Assembly (NCBI RefSeq): GCF_900188355.1
Contig: NZ_FZNX01000004.1
Location: 1 to 64,000 of the forward strand
Direction of reading: 5' to 3'
Source: Lutibacter flavus
Lineage (GTDB): Bacteria; Bacteroidota; Bacteroidia; Flavobacteriales; Flavobacteriaceae
DNA: 64,000 nucleotides
Shown here: one piece after another, positions 17,129 through 27,164 of the stretch
Position numbering within the stretch: the first letter of the stretch is position 1
Layout: each line of letters begins with the position of its first letter
The notes under the pieces: generated by a model
Database searches by the model: none
What the model was told of the DNA's origin: nothing
What the model saw: the letters and a program-made list of their open reading frames with translations, nothing else
Position numbers and translations under genes: made by a program

Positions 17129-17785
17129 TTAATTTTTCAATCCTTTAATGGCTGAAAAAGCTTTATCAACAACTTCATCTTCAACTAAAATAGTGAATTC
17201 GTTTGTAGTTGAAACAACCTCATATAAAGCAATACCTTCCCATGCTAAACGCTTAAAAAATTGATAGTATAACCCGGCAATTTTAGTGTTTTCTTTAGGC
17301 AAACCAATAGTTATTGCAGATAAATGATCTTGTACTGTTGTGCAATCTTCATTTTTATAACTTTCTTCAATTTTATCTTTTAATGCTGTTGTAATAAGCA
17401 CATTACTTTCGTGAACTCCACGTGTAAATGTGTAAAAAATATGTGGATCTTCTTTAATAACTTCCAACATTTTTAAATGACTATGAATTAAAGTACTTGA
17501 GTTTTTAAATGTATAATCTGAAAGATCTGAACGAACAGTTATATCCCCTAAATTTTGTAAAACCTTATTCAGCTTTATTTTATTAGCCATTTCTTTTGGC
17601 GGACTATATCTGCGTAAAGCCATCATAATAGCACCGGACTTCACTGGTTTACGTAACATTTTAGAAATAGGATCTCTAAGTTCTTCAGCCAAGGCGCTGT
17701 AGTTTAATATATTTCTAGTTAATGCGTCTTCTAAAAAAGGTTGTGAAACTAAAATTTCTTCCACACAAGTTGCGATTGTTCTCAT
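17129..17785 (-). CDS. ACT-domain-like regulatory protein beside aspartokinase
   Basis: This 218-residue protein is typical of a conserved Bacteroidota family found next to aspartokinase genes and often labelled aspartate kinase-like, although it has no kinase domain. The N-terminal part is helical (TCVEEILVSQPFLEDAL, ILNYSALAEELRDPISKML). The rest has two ACT-like beta-alpha-beta stretches (LSAITIGLPKENTKIAGLYYQ and ALYEVVSTTNEFTILVEDE). It may bind an amino acid and act on transcription or enzyme activity, but no function is established from the sequence. It is divergent from lysC, each with its own -7 element. Confidence 0.75.
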   Translation of the reverse strand: MRTIATCVEEILVSQPFLEDALTRNILNYSALAEELRDPISKMLRKPVKSGAIMMALRRYSPPKEMANKIKLNKVLQNLGDITVRSDLSDYTFKNSSTLIHSHLKMLEVIKEDPHIFYTFTRGVHESNVLITTALKDKIEESYKNEDCTTVQDHLSAITIGLPKENTKIAGLYYQFFKRLAWEGIALYEVVSTTNEFTILVEDEVVDKAFSAIKGLKN

Positions 17786-17810
17786 CTTGTTAAATAGTTA
17801 ACAGTTTGTG

Positions 17811-17818
17811 CAAAATTA
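17811..17818 (-). promoter_or_regulatory. Promoter -7 element (TAATTTTG), minus strand
   Basis: The plus strand reads CAAAATTA: an exact minus-strand TAnnTTTG match 26 bp upstream of the ACT-type gene. Confidence 0.65.
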
Positions 17819-17860
17819 GTGTATAATTTTTAAATAAACACAATTTGTTGAAAATGATTT

Positions 17861-17868
17861 TAAATTTG
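17861..17868 (+). promoter_or_regulatory. lysC: lysC promoter -7 element (TAAATTTG)
   Basis: Exact TAnnTTTG match 20 bp upstream of the lysC start codon. Confidence 0.65.
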
Positions 17869-17888
17869 TACACTTAAATACAGAGAAA

Positions 17889-19211
17889 ATGAAAGTTTTA
17901 AAATTTGGAGGAACCTCGGTTGGTTCAATAGAAAACATAAAACGTGTTAAAGAAATAATCACGGACGGAGATAAAAAAATAGTGGTACTTTCTGCAATGT
18001 CTGGTACAACAAATGCTTTAGTAGAGGTATCTGAATTGATAAAAAGTTGTGCTATTGAAGAAGCTGTTGAGAAATTAGAAAATTTAGCTTCAAAATATAA
18101 TGATGTTATTGATGAATTGTTTGAAACTTCAAAATTAAAACAAGAAGTAAGCAATTATATAGATCAGGTTTTTGAATTATTAAAATCATTCACGTCAAAT
18201 AAACATACAGAGTTACTTTATAATAGAATTGTTTCTCAGGGAGAATTGATGTCTACTTATATGTTTACAAAATATTTAAATCAAGAAGGAGTTAATGCAA
18301 GATTATTACCTGCATTAAGTTTTATGCGAGTTGATAAAGCAAATGACCCGGATGATTTTTATATTAAACAAAATTTACAACGTATTATTGATGAGGCATT
18401 GCCTGCAGAAATATATATAACCCAAGGGTTTATTTGTTTGGATGCCTATGGAAATATTGCAAACTTGCAACGTGGAGGTAGCGATTATACTGCAACAATT
18501 ATAGGAGCTGTTGTTGAAGCGGATGAGGTTCAAATTTGGACAGATATTGACGGAATGCATAATAACGATCCAAGATTTGTTGAGAATACACATGCCATTT
18601 CAAATTTATCTTTTGATGAAGCTGCAGAGTTAGCATATTTTGGAGCTAAAATTTTGCACCCGCAAACAGTAATGCCTGCGAGTGAAGCAAATATTCCTGT
18701 AAGACTAAAAAACACGATGGATCCAGGTTCTTATGGAACATTAATTTCACAAGAATATGAAGGTGAGGGCATAAAAGCAATTGCAGCAAAGGATGGAATA
18801 ACAGCCATAAAAATTAAATCTGCTCGAATGCTTCAGGCGCACGGATTTTTGAAAAAAGTATTTGAAATTTTTGAAAAATATGAAACATCAATTGATATGA
18901 TTACCACATCGGAAATTGCGGTTTCATTAACAATAGATGATGATAGCAATTTAGATTCAATAGTTGAAGAATTAGAAAAATTTTCTAGAGTTGAGGTAGA
19001 TAATAATCAAAGTATTATTTGTCTGGTAGGTCATTCAGTAGTTAGACATCAAGAAACACATCGATTATTTCAGGTATTACAAGATATTTCAGTAAGAATG
19101 ATTTCTTATGGAGGAAGCAATAATAATATTTCTTTATTGGTAAATACGAATGATAAAATTACAGCATTGAAGCGTTTAAATAGTTACATTTTTGAATTTG
19201 CTACCTCATAA
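17889..19211 (+). CDS. lysC: Aspartokinase (monofunctional)
   Basis: Aspartate kinase catalyses the first step of lysine, threonine, methionine and diaminopimelate synthesis. The 440-residue protein shows MKVLKFGGTSVGS at the N-terminus, VLSAMSGTTNALVE, the LQRGGSDYTATIIGA motif, VQIWTDIDGMHNNDPR and LAYFGAKILHPQTV in the kinase domain (about 1-285). Two ACT domains follow (about 295-440, with GFLKKVFEIFEKYETSIDMI and ISVRMISYGGSNNNISLLV), the usual site of feedback control. It is not fused to homoserine dehydrogenase. A strong terminator follows. Confidence 0.96.
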   Translation: MKVLKFGGTSVGSIENIKRVKEIITDGDKKIVVLSAMSGTTNALVEVSELIKSCAIEEAVEKLENLASKYNDVIDELFETSKLKQEVSNYIDQVFELLKSFTSNKHTELLYNRIVSQGELMSTYMFTKYLNQEGVNARLLPALSFMRVDKANDPDDFYIKQNLQRIIDEALPAEIYITQGFICLDAYGNIANLQRGGSDYTATIIGAVVEADEVQIWTDIDGMHNNDPRFVENTHAISNLSFDEAAELAYFGAKILHPQTVMPASEANIPVRLKNTMDPGSYGTLISQEYEGEGIKAIAAKDGITAIKIKSARMLQAHGFLKKVFEIFEKYETSIDMITTSEIAVSLTIDDDSNLDSIVEELEKFSRVEVDNNQSIICLVGHSVVRHQETHRLFQVLQDISVRMISYGGSNNNISLLVNTNDKITALKRLNSYIFEFATS

Positions 19212-19236
19212 ATTTCTACGATTAAATTTATTGGTT

Positions 19237-19270
19237 AACAAAAAACTCGAATCATTTGATTCGAGTTTTT
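19237..19270. terminator. Terminator, copy 1 of an identical 34-bp hairpin
   Basis: AAAAACTCGAATC-ATTT-GATTCGAGTTTTT, preceded by AACA. The same 34 bases recur at 27165-27198. Confidence 0.92.
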
Positions 19271-19400
19271 TACTTTTTAAGAGGCGCTAAAGTGGTTAAT
19301 TTTCAGAGCCTTAAAACGGGGTTTGAAAAAACTCATTTAATTTAATATAAAACTAATAAAGTTATGCCCTATTTTATTTATATTTAATCTTAATTTAAAT

Positions 19401-19408
19401 TAATTTTG
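19401..19408 (+). promoter_or_regulatory. Promoter -7 element of the outer-membrane block (TAATTTTG)
   Basis: Exact TAnnTTTG match ending 8 bp before the ATG at 19417, so the predicted leader is only a few bases long. Confidence 0.6.
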
Positions 19409-19416
19409 AATTCTCT

Positions 19417-20178
19417 ATGAAAAAAAAAGTTACTTTACAATATGTGTTAATTCTTTTCTTTTTAATTCAATCTACTACAATTTATAGTCAAATTCATAAG
19501 CCGGAACACGAAAACTATTATAAATGGTTTGATGCTATAATTGGTGTTGGTAATACAGGAATTTATAATGGTATTGAGTATGAGAAAAAATATAGAACTT
19601 TAGGAGAAAGCCATGAATTTTATATTACTTCACAATTTTTAAATGGAGATATTGTATACGATTCTCAACCTTATTTTAATATTGAGATGAAGTATGATGT
19701 TTTTGAAGATGAATTAATAGTTAAACTGCCAAGTCAATATGGTGGAAGTATTATAATTAAGTTGATAAAGGAAAAAATCGATAGTTTTAATATAAACAAC
19801 AATCGATTTGTTAGAATTTATATAGGAGATAAGGAACAAATATCTGAAATAAACAGGAGTTTTTATCAGGTACTATACCAAAGTAATTATATAAAACTAT
19901 ATAAAAAACATAGAAAAACTAAGTTAGCGCGTTCGGATAAGGATTTTATTTATAATGTTTTTAAAGAGCAAATTGAAAGTTATATTTATTATGACAAAAA
20001 ATACCACCAAGTGAAATCTAAAGGTGATTTTTTGAGATTATTTCCTGAGCAGAAAAAAAGAATTAATGCTTTTTATAAAAGTAACAAAGTCCTTCGAAAA
20101 TCAGATAACGATAAATTCCTTATTGAATTATCAAAATATATAGAAAGTTTAATAACATTTAATGACGTACCGAGCTAA
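19417..20178 (+). CDS. Secreted hypothetical protein preceding a TonB receptor
   Basis: The 253-residue product has a signal peptide (about 1-25, LFFLIQSTTIYSQ) and no motif I recognise. The mature part is rich in Tyr and Lys with a beta-rich first half (EFYITSQFLNGDIVYDSQPYF, ELIVKLPSQYGGSIIIKLI) and a helical basic second half (RLFPEQKKRINAFYKSN). Its stop overlaps the TonB receptor start by one base, so the two are translationally coupled and probably work together at the outer membrane. It is the first gene of a five-gene unit. Function unknown. Confidence 0.78.
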   Translation: MKKKVTLQYVLILFFLIQSTTIYSQIHKPEHENYYKWFDAIIGVGNTGIYNGIEYEKKYRTLGESHEFYITSQFLNGDIVYDSQPYFNIEMKYDVFEDELIVKLPSQYGGSIIIKLIKEKIDSFNINNNRFVRIYIGDKEQISEINRSFYQVLYQSNYIKLYKKHRKTKLARSDKDFIYNVFKEQIESYIYYDKKYHQVKSKGDFLRLFPEQKKRINAFYKSNKVLRKSDNDKFLIELSKYIESLITFNDVPS

Positions 20179-22934
20179 TGAGAAAAGTAATACTTTTAGT
20201 AATTCTTTGTAATTTCCAGTCTTTATTTGCTCAGAATGATATAGAAAAAAAAATATCTCTTCATTTTGAAAATTCAACTAAGCTTGAAGTAATTAAACGC
20301 ATAGAGGAACTTTCAAATTATAAATTTTATTTTATTGAAGATTGGTTAGATGATAAAACTATTTCTGGTAATTATAATAATGTCAACTTACCAATATTGC
20401 TTGATAAAATATTTAATAACACTCTAGTAAATTATTACATAACAGCAGATAATAAAGTAATTCTTACTCTTAACAATTTAATTCATGATTCTTTGCCCGA
20501 TGGATTTTTTGGCGATTTAAAAGAAAATATTGCTGAGTACGAGGAAACTTCACCTGTTTTTTACAATCAAGAATCTTCTTTAGAAAAATCAGTTGTTGAG
20601 ACAGTAAGAATTGGTAAAGAGACAAAAGAATCGTTACAAAAAAATTATAAACTTACAGGTTACGTTAAAAATTTAAATACAAATGAGCCAATACCAAATT
20701 TAGCTATAGTTGTTCAAAATAAAAATATAAATGCACTTACCAATAACAAGGGTTATTATTCAATACAATTACCGCCTGGAGTAAATTATATTGAGACAAA
20801 AGCATTAGGGATTAAAAGTTTAATTAAAAAGGTTATAATTTATAACAATGGAACTTTAAATTTTAATTTAAGAGAGGATTCCGAAATTTTAGATGAAGTA
20901 ATAATTGAGGCAAACCAAGAGAGAAATGTAAAAGAAGCATTAACAGGTGTAACTCAATTAAAAGTTGAAGAAATAAAAAGTATTCCATTGGTATTAGGAG
21001 AACGCGATATATTAAAAGTAGCAACCACAATGCCAGGAATTAAAACGGCTGGTGAAGGATCTTCGGGATATAATGTTAGAGGAGGTAAAGAGGACCAAAA
21101 TTTAATTCTTTTAGATAATGCGGTTCTTTATAATCCAGCACATTTCTTCGGAATTTTCTCGGCTTTAAATCCATTCACTTCTGGAGATGTAAATATTTAT
21201 AAAGGTAATATGCCGGCAGAATATGGCGGTAGGTTATCTTCAGTTTTTGAAATAAACACAAAGAACGGAAATAATCAAAACTTTTCTGGAGAGGCATCTC
21301 TAGGGCCAGTTACCAGTAATCTTACTTTGGAATTACCAGTAGTAAAAGATAAAGCATCATTAATTGTTGGTGCAAGAGGAACATATTCTGATTGGATTCT
21401 AAAATCAATAGACGAAGAGTCAATAAAAAATAGCGAAGCTTCATTTTTTGATATTGTTGCAAAATACAATCATGAAATAAATGATAAGAATAATATAGAA
21501 GCAACAGGCTATTACAGCAAAGATGCATTTAGCATTACTTCAGATTCATTATATAGTTATAACAATAGATTATTTTCTTTGAAATGGAATCACAGTTTTA
21601 ATGATAAAAATTCAGGGAGTTTAATTATTGCCAATAGTGAGTATAGATTTAATATTGATTATGATGGAGAAATAGACAGTGATTTTAATTTAGGATATAA
21701 AATAAATGAAACTGAATTAAAATTTAAAATGAAATATATACATAGTGAAAAACATAAATTTGATTATGGAATATCCAGTAAATTATTCTTAGTTAACCCA
21801 GGAACCATTGAGCCAAAAGGTACAGAATCTATTGTTGAACAATTCAATATTCCAAAAGAAAAAGCTATTGAGTCAGCAGTATTTATTTCTGATAATTTTA
21901 AAGTAAATGAAAAACTATTATTTAATATAGGAATTAGATATTCATTGTATTCATCACTTGGTGAAGCTTCTCAAAGAGTTTATGCCAAAGGATTACCAAG
22001 AAATGAAGGTACTGTTAGAGATACTTTGAATTTTGCTAAAAATGAAGTTGCTAAAACTTATGGAGGCCCGGAATTTAGAACATCTGCAAGATACTTTTTG
22101 ACACCAAGTTTTTCTATTAAAGGAAGTTTTAATAGTACATTTCAATACATACATACGTTATCAAACAACACCACGGTTTCACCAACTGACACGTGGAAAC
22201 TTTCAGATTTAAATATTAAACCGCAACAGGCAAAGCAGTATTCTTTAGGGTTTTATAAAAATTTAAACGGTAATTTATATGAACTGAGTTTAGAAGGATA
22301 CTTTAAAAAATCTAAAAATATATTAGATTACAAAGTTGGAGCAGAGCTATTACTTAATGAAAATATTGAAACTGAAGTTTTACAAGGTGAAGGAAAAGCA
22401 TATGGAGTTGAATTTTTAATTAAGAAAACAAAAGGGAAGTTAAATGGCTGGTTAGGATATAGTTATTCGCGTTCTTTTGTAAAATTGGACAGTGAGTTTG
22501 GTGAAGAACGAGTTAATAGTGGTGAATATTTCCCTTCAAATTTTGATAAGCCACATGATTTGAGTTTAATTACCAACTATAAGATAACTAAACGTTATAG
22601 TTTTTCTGCGAATTTCACCTACCAAACAGGTAGACCAATTACATATCCTATTGGAAAGTATATTTATAATGGCGAAGAGCGGGTATTATATAGCGATCGG
22701 AATAAATTTAGAATTCCTGATTACTATAGATTTGATATTGGGTTTAATGTTGAAGGGAATCATAAAATTAAAAAATTTGCTCATAGTTTTTGGAATATTT
22801 CAATTTATAATGTGTTAGGAAGAAACAACCCTTATTCTGTATTTTTTGTAACTGAAAAAGGTAAAATCAAGGCTTATCAAAGTTCAATATTTTCTATACC
22901 AATTCCAACAATAACATATAATTTTAAATTTTAA
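20178..22934 (+). CDS. TonB-dependent receptor with STN-like and carboxypeptidase-regulatory domains
   Basis: The 918-residue outer-membrane receptor has a signal peptide (1-18), an STN-like short N-terminal domain (about 22-95, SLHFENSTKLEVIKRIEELS), a CarboxypepD_reg-like Ig domain (about 155-235) and a plug domain (about 250-370; VRGGKEDQNLILLDN, GVNIYKGNMPAEYGG-like). A C-terminal beta-barrel follows, ending in an aromatic (TYNFKF). STN domains often link transport to an anti-sigma factor. The receptor is followed by two DUF4249 lipoproteins, a recurring arrangement in Bacteroidota. No SusD is present, so it is not a classical SusCD pair. The substrate is unknown. Confidence 0.9.
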   Translation: MRKVILLVILCNFQSLFAQNDIEKKISLHFENSTKLEVIKRIEELSNYKFYFIEDWLDDKTISGNYNNVNLPILLDKIFNNTLVNYYITADNKVILTLNNLIHDSLPDGFFGDLKENIAEYEETSPVFYNQESSLEKSVVETVRIGKETKESLQKNYKLTGYVKNLNTNEPIPNLAIVVQNKNINALTNNKGYYSIQLPPGVNYIETKALGIKSLIKKVIIYNNGTLNFNLREDSEILDEVIIEANQERNVKEALTGVTQLKVEEIKSIPLVLGERDILKVATTMPGIKTAGEGSSGYNVRGGKEDQNLILLDNAVLYNPAHFFGIFSALNPFTSGDVNIYKGNMPAEYGGRLSSVFEINTKNGNNQNFSGEASLGPVTSNLTLELPVVKDKASLIVGARGTYSDWILKSIDEESIKNSEASFFDIVAKYNHEINDKNNIEATGYYSKDAFSITSDSLYSYNNRLFSLKWNHSFNDKNSGSLIIANSEYRFNIDYDGEIDSDFNLGYKINETELKFKMKYIHSEKHKFDYGISSKLFLVNPGTIEPKGTESIVEQFNIPKEKAIESAVFISDNFKVNEKLLFNIGIRYSLYSSLGEASQRVYAKGLPRNEGTVRDTLNFAKNEVAKTYGGPEFRTSARYFLTPSFSIKGSFNSTFQYIHTLSNNTTVSPTDTWKLSDLNIKPQQAKQYSLGFYKNLNGNLYELSLEGYFKKSKNILDYKVGAELLLNENIETEVLQGEGKAYGVEFLIKKTKGKLNGWLGYSYSRSFVKLDSEFGEERVNSGEYFPSNFDKPHDLSLITNYKITKRYSFSANFTYQTGRPITYPIGKYIYNGEERVLYSDRNKFRIPDYYRFDIGFNVEGNHKIKKFAHSFWNISIYNVLGRNNPYSVFFVTEKGKIKAYQSSIFSIPIPTITYNFKF

Positions 22935-22950
22935 TAAAGGAGTATAATTT

Positions 22951-24153
22951 ATGAATTATAGAAAATTACATCTTATATTAATTTTAATTATTGGGATTTA
23001 TACTAATAGTTGTGTAACGCCATTTGATATTAAAACCATCACTTTTGAGAGTGCTTTGGTAGTAGAAGCGACAATTTCAAATGAAATAAAACAACAAGAA
23101 ATAAATTTATCCAGAACATTTGATCTTGAAGAAAAAGGTCCTTATACTGAAAGTAATGCAGACGTTATAATTATTGATGACCTTCAAAATATATACAATT
23201 TTAATGAAACTACTCCTGGTAAATATATTTCTAATGAGGAATTTGGCGCTGTAGCGAATAGAAATTATCAATTAAAAATAGTAACAAATGAAGGGAAATC
23301 ATACGCATCTCAACAAACTCAATTAACTAACACTGCTCAAATAGATAAAGTTTATGCTGAAAAATCTGAAGATGGAAAAGGTATAAATATATTTGTAGAT
23401 AGTTACAACCCCAATGGGAATTCTAGATATTATAGATACGTTTATGAAGAAACTTTTAAAATTATAGCCTCAAAATGGTCATATAGGGATTTGGTTTTAG
23501 TATCAAAATATCCGACAATATTTGATTTTGTACCTAGAGATGAAAATAAAAGAAACTGTTATAAAACTATTTATTCCAAAGGTATTATACAAACTGAAAC
23601 AAATAATTTAATTGATGATAAAGTCACAAAGTTTCATGTTAGACATATCAATAATGATAATTATATTATTTCTCATAGATATAGCATGTTATTAAAACAA
23701 TATGTACAATCACAAGAAGCATATACATTTTACAAAACACTCGAGGACTTATCTGGTTCTGAAAGTTTACTTTCGCAAAATCAACCAGGATTTGTTAGTG
23801 GAAATGTTTTCTCAGAAGATAATTCCAATGAAAAAGTGATTGGTTTTTTTGAGGTTTCATCTGTATCAACAAAGAGAATATTTTTTAGTCCAAAAGATCT
23901 TGATTTAATTGTTCCATATCCAAGACCTTATCCTGTACCTTGTCATTTAACAGCTCCTCAACTAAACCCAAGATATGAACTATCATTATTTGAGTATCTC
24001 GAATCTGGAAGATTTCTATTTTATGCGAGAAACGGCCCTGGTGCCCCTCCAGTAGATCCGCCTAACGGAGGACCATATATAATGACAGAAATAGCTTGTG
24101 GAGATTGCACAGAGATAGGCACAAATATAACACCTGATTTTTGGGTTGAATAA
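22951..24153 (+). CDS. DUF4249 family lipoprotein, copy 1
   Basis: The 400-residue protein has a lipobox (IYTNSC, Cys about residue 21) and the DUF4249 layout: an N-terminal beta-sandwich starting PFDIKTITFESALVVEATISNE, then a central region with NSRYYRYVYEETFKI and a late QAYTFYKTLEDLSGSESL-type segment ending with a Cys-rich tail (ACGDCTEIGTNITPDFWVE). DUF4249 lipoproteins accompany TonB receptors and are presumed surface or periplasmic partners. It starts 16 bp after the receptor. The next gene is a close paralog, so this is a tandem duplication. Confidence 0.88.
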   Translation: MNYRKLHLILILIIGIYTNSCVTPFDIKTITFESALVVEATISNEIKQQEINLSRTFDLEEKGPYTESNADVIIIDDLQNIYNFNETTPGKYISNEEFGAVANRNYQLKIVTNEGKSYASQQTQLTNTAQIDKVYAEKSEDGKGINIFVDSYNPNGNSRYYRYVYEETFKIIASKWSYRDLVLVSKYPTIFDFVPRDENKRNCYKTIYSKGIIQTETNNLIDDKVTKFHVRHINNDNYIISHRYSMLLKQYVQSQEAYTFYKTLEDLSGSESLLSQNQPGFVSGNVFSEDNSNEKVIGFFEVSSVSTKRIFFSPKDLDLIVPYPRPYPVPCHLTAPQLNPRYELSLFEYLESGRFLFYARNGPGAPPVDPPNGGPYIMTEIACGDCTEIGTNITPDFWVE

Positions 24154-24162
24154 GTAAAAAAA

Positions 24163-25362
24163 ATGAAGGGTAAGAAATATTATATTATATCAATTTTAAT
24201 TATTGGAATTTTTTTCAATAGCTGCACAGAGCCGTTCGATATTAAATCGATCACTTTTGAGAGTGCTTTAGTAGTTGAAGCAACAATTTCAAATGAATTT
24301 AAACATCAAGAAATAAATTTATCCAGAACATTCAATCTAGAAGAAAAAGGGCCTTCTATTGAAAGTAATGCAGTTGTTAAAATTATAGATGACCTTCAAA
24401 ATATATATAGTTTTCATGAAACTACTCTTGGTAAATATGTTTCTAATGAGGAATTTAGTGCTGTAGATAATAGAAGTTATCAATTGAAAATTATAACAAA
24501 TGAAGGGAAATCATACGCATCACAACTAACTCAATTAACTAACAGTTCTCAAATAGACAAAGTTTCTGTTGAAAAATCTGAAGATGGAAATGGTGTAAAT
24601 ATATTTGTTGACAGTTACAATCCTGATGGGAATTCGAGATATTATAGATTTGAATATGAAGAAACTTATAAAATTGTTGCTCCTAAATGGTCTATGTGGG
24701 ATTTAGTTGTTATTTCTGATGTAAAACCTTATGAATTTGATTTCGTTCTAAGAGATGAACAAAAGAGAATTTGTTATAATACAATAGATTCCAAAGGAAT
24801 TATTTTAACTGAAACAAATAATTTAGTTGATGATAAAATTACAAAGTTTCCAGTTAGATATATCTCTAGAGATAATTACCTAATTTCTCATAGATATAGC
24901 ATGTTATTAAAGCAATATGTACAGTCACAAGAAGCATTTACATTTTACAAAACACTTAATGATTTATCTGGTTCTGAAAATTTATTTTCTCAAAATCAGC
25001 CAGGATTTGTTAGTGGTAATGTTTTCTCAGAAGATAATTCAAATGAAAAAGTGATTGGTTTTTTTGAGGTTTCATCTGTATCAACTAAAAGAATATTTTT
25101 TAATCCAAGAGATCTTGATCTTTCTATTCCATTACCAACACCATACCCAACGGATTGTACTCTTATAGCGCCTGAATTAGACCCGAGATATGGTAAATCA
25201 TTATTCGAATATCTTGATTCAGAAAGTCTGAAATATTTTTACGACAATGATGGTACAGCTGGGCCGGTAATACCAGGAGGTCCATATGTCATGGTCCCAG
25301 TAGAATGTGGAGATTGTACAAAGGTGGGAACAAATATTGCACCTGAATTTTGGGTAGAATAA
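24163..25362 (+). CDS. DUF4249 family lipoprotein, copy 2
   Basis: This 399-residue paralog of the gene upstream shares its lipobox (IFFNSC), ESALVVEATISNE start and GDCT.VGTNIAPEFWVE end. Similarity is high along the whole length and nearly identical around SQNQPGFVSGNVFSEDNSNE. The most variable parts are the middle (KWSMWDLVVISD...) and the proline-rich stretch before the end (PLPTPYPTDCTLIAPELDP), which may be where the copies differ in binding. It begins 9 bp after copy 1 and is part of the same transcript. Confidence 0.88.
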   Translation: MKGKKYYIISILIIGIFFNSCTEPFDIKSITFESALVVEATISNEFKHQEINLSRTFNLEEKGPSIESNAVVKIIDDLQNIYSFHETTLGKYVSNEEFSAVDNRSYQLKIITNEGKSYASQLTQLTNSSQIDKVSVEKSEDGNGVNIFVDSYNPDGNSRYYRFEYEETYKIVAPKWSMWDLVVISDVKPYEFDFVLRDEQKRICYNTIDSKGIILTETNNLVDDKITKFPVRYISRDNYLISHRYSMLLKQYVQSQEAFTFYKTLNDLSGSENLFSQNQPGFVSGNVFSEDNSNEKVIGFFEVSSVSTKRIFFNPRDLDLSIPLPTPYPTDCTLIAPELDPRYGKSLFEYLDSESLKYFYDNDGTAGPVIPGGPYVMVPVECGDCTKVGTNIAPEFWVE

Positions 25363-25374
25363 TTAAAACAAAAT

Positions 25375-27150
25375 ATGATGAAAAAATTTATTTTAATAGC
25401 TTTTATTTTACTTCTTGGTGAAAATCATTTGTCATATGGGCAAGTAAAAGTAGAAAATGAGAACTCCTCTATGTATAATGAGATACCTCAGGAAAAATTA
25501 TTTGCTCACATTAATTCTTCATTTTTACTCACGGGTGAGCATTTACTATATAAAATCTACTGTTTAAATGCAAAAACTGGTAAGCAAAGTGATATAAGTA
25601 AAATTGCCTATGTAGAATTAATAAACAGTAATAGAGACTTAATTTTTAAACACAAAGTTAGATTAGATTCGGGGCTTGGTCAGGGAGATTTTTTCATTCC
25701 AACATCTGTTTTATCGGGAAATTATAAAATAATTGCATATACACAATGGATGAGAAATGGAGATGAAATTAATTTTTTTATGAATGATATAAGTATAATA
25801 AATCCATTTAATGAAAATCAAAATGAAATTATTTATAAGAATGAATTAAATGACATTATTAAAAACAACAAATTAAGTGAATCAAAGAATAAACTTATAA
25901 ATGAAATTAGTTATAACAGCAGTGATTTAATTAAGTTAAAACTCGAAAAAAGTGACTTTAAGAACAGAGAAAAAGTTATTGTGAAAATAAATACTTTAAA
26001 CGAAGAAGAACCTTTTGGAAACTATTCAATTTCAGTTCGAAAAAAAGGTCAGATAAAAAATTCTAATTTACTTACAAGTATCACATATACTTCTTCGTTT
26101 TCAAAAAATGAAATTTCAAATAGTAAAGATCCTATTTATTTACCAGAAGTAAGGGGAGAGTTGCTTTCAGGAAAAGTTGGTTACATTGACTCAAAGAAAT
26201 TGGCTTCAAATATAAAAGTAGCGCTTTCAATTCCTGGAAAAGATTATATTTTTAAAATTTCAAACACAAATAATCAGGGAGTTTTCTATTTTAATCTCGA
26301 TGAGGAATATGAAGGTTCTGATGCAATTATTCAGGTTATAACCAATGAAGGGAAAGACTTAGAAATAATACTTGATAAGCAAAAATCTATAAATTATGGA
26401 GATATTAAATTTAATAAATTTCGGATTTCAAAAGAGGAGCATGAGCTAATTTTAAAGCATAGTATATATAATCAAATAGAAAACGCATATTTAGGGGTTA
26501 AAAAAGATGTTATTGATGAAATTGAGTCAGATCCTCCATTTTATGGCTCCAGTTTTAAAGAATACTTATTAGATGATTATACAAGGTTTCCAACAATAAA
26601 AGAAACAATTATTGAAATTGTTGATTTTATTTATATAAAGCATAAAAAAGGAAAAAATACTTTAGGTGTCATTGGGACTAAAGAAAATTATGATTCGGGT
26701 TTATTACCTTTGGTTTTATTAGATGGGCAATTAATTCAAGATCATGAAAAACTTCTGGATTTTAATGCCAAGAAAGTAAAAAAAATAAATGTAGTAAATG
26801 AAAAATATAGTTATGGATCACAATTATTTGAGGGTGTTATTTCCATTGAAACCATTGAGGGAAATTTTGAAAATAGTTATTCGGTAAGCAATTTAAAAAT
26901 GATTAAATTATTTAAGCCATTGCAAACAAAAAGCTATTTTAAGCAAGTTTATGATAATACTGATAAATTTGCACGCATACCTGATTATAGAAATCAATTA
27001 CTCTGGCAACCTAATTTTTATTTGAATAAAAAAGAAGAATCTATCACCTTTTTCACATCTGATAATAAAGGAGATTATGAAATTTGTTTGGAGGGTTTTA
27101 CAAAGGAAGGTATGCCTGTTTCATTAAGAGAAACATTTAGTGTAAAATAA
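25375..27150 (+). CDS. Secreted MG2-like protein of the TonB block
   Basis: The 591-residue product has a signal peptide (about 1-23, LSYGQ) and an N-terminal macroglobulin MG2-like domain (about 35-145; LFAHINSSFLLTGEHLLYKIYCL, and LSGNYKIIAYTQWMRNGDE). Further Ig-like stretches follow, including a regulatory-type domain (LSGKVGYIDSKKLASNIKVALS...). This architecture recurs in Bacteroidota next to TonB receptors and DUF4249 genes. Similar proteins are longer and end in a plug-like domain; here the end (LLPLVLLDGQLIQDHEKLLDFNAKKV) may be a plug relic. It starts 12 bp after DUF4249 copy 2 and ends the block. Role unknown. Confidence 0.75.
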   Translation: MMKKFILIAFILLLGENHLSYGQVKVENENSSMYNEIPQEKLFAHINSSFLLTGEHLLYKIYCLNAKTGKQSDISKIAYVELINSNRDLIFKHKVRLDSGLGQGDFFIPTSVLSGNYKIIAYTQWMRNGDEINFFMNDISIINPFNENQNEIIYKNELNDIIKNNKLSESKNKLINEISYNSSDLIKLKLEKSDFKNREKVIVKINTLNEEEPFGNYSISVRKKGQIKNSNLLTSITYTSSFSKNEISNSKDPIYLPEVRGELLSGKVGYIDSKKLASNIKVALSIPGKDYIFKISNTNNQGVFYFNLDEEYEGSDAIIQVITNEGKDLEIILDKQKSINYGDIKFNKFRISKEEHELILKHSIYNQIENAYLGVKKDVIDEIESDPPFYGSSFKEYLLDDYTRFPTIKETIIEIVDFIYIKHKKGKNTLGVIGTKENYDSGLLPLVLLDGQLIQDHEKLLDFNAKKVKKINVVNEKYSYGSQLFEGVISIETIEGNFENSYSVSNLKMIKLFKPLQTKSYFKQVYDNTDKFARIPDYRNQLLWQPNFYLNKKEESITFFTSDNKGDYEICLEGFTKEGMPVSLRETFSVK

Positions 27151-27164
27151 TAAAAATTAGAAAT

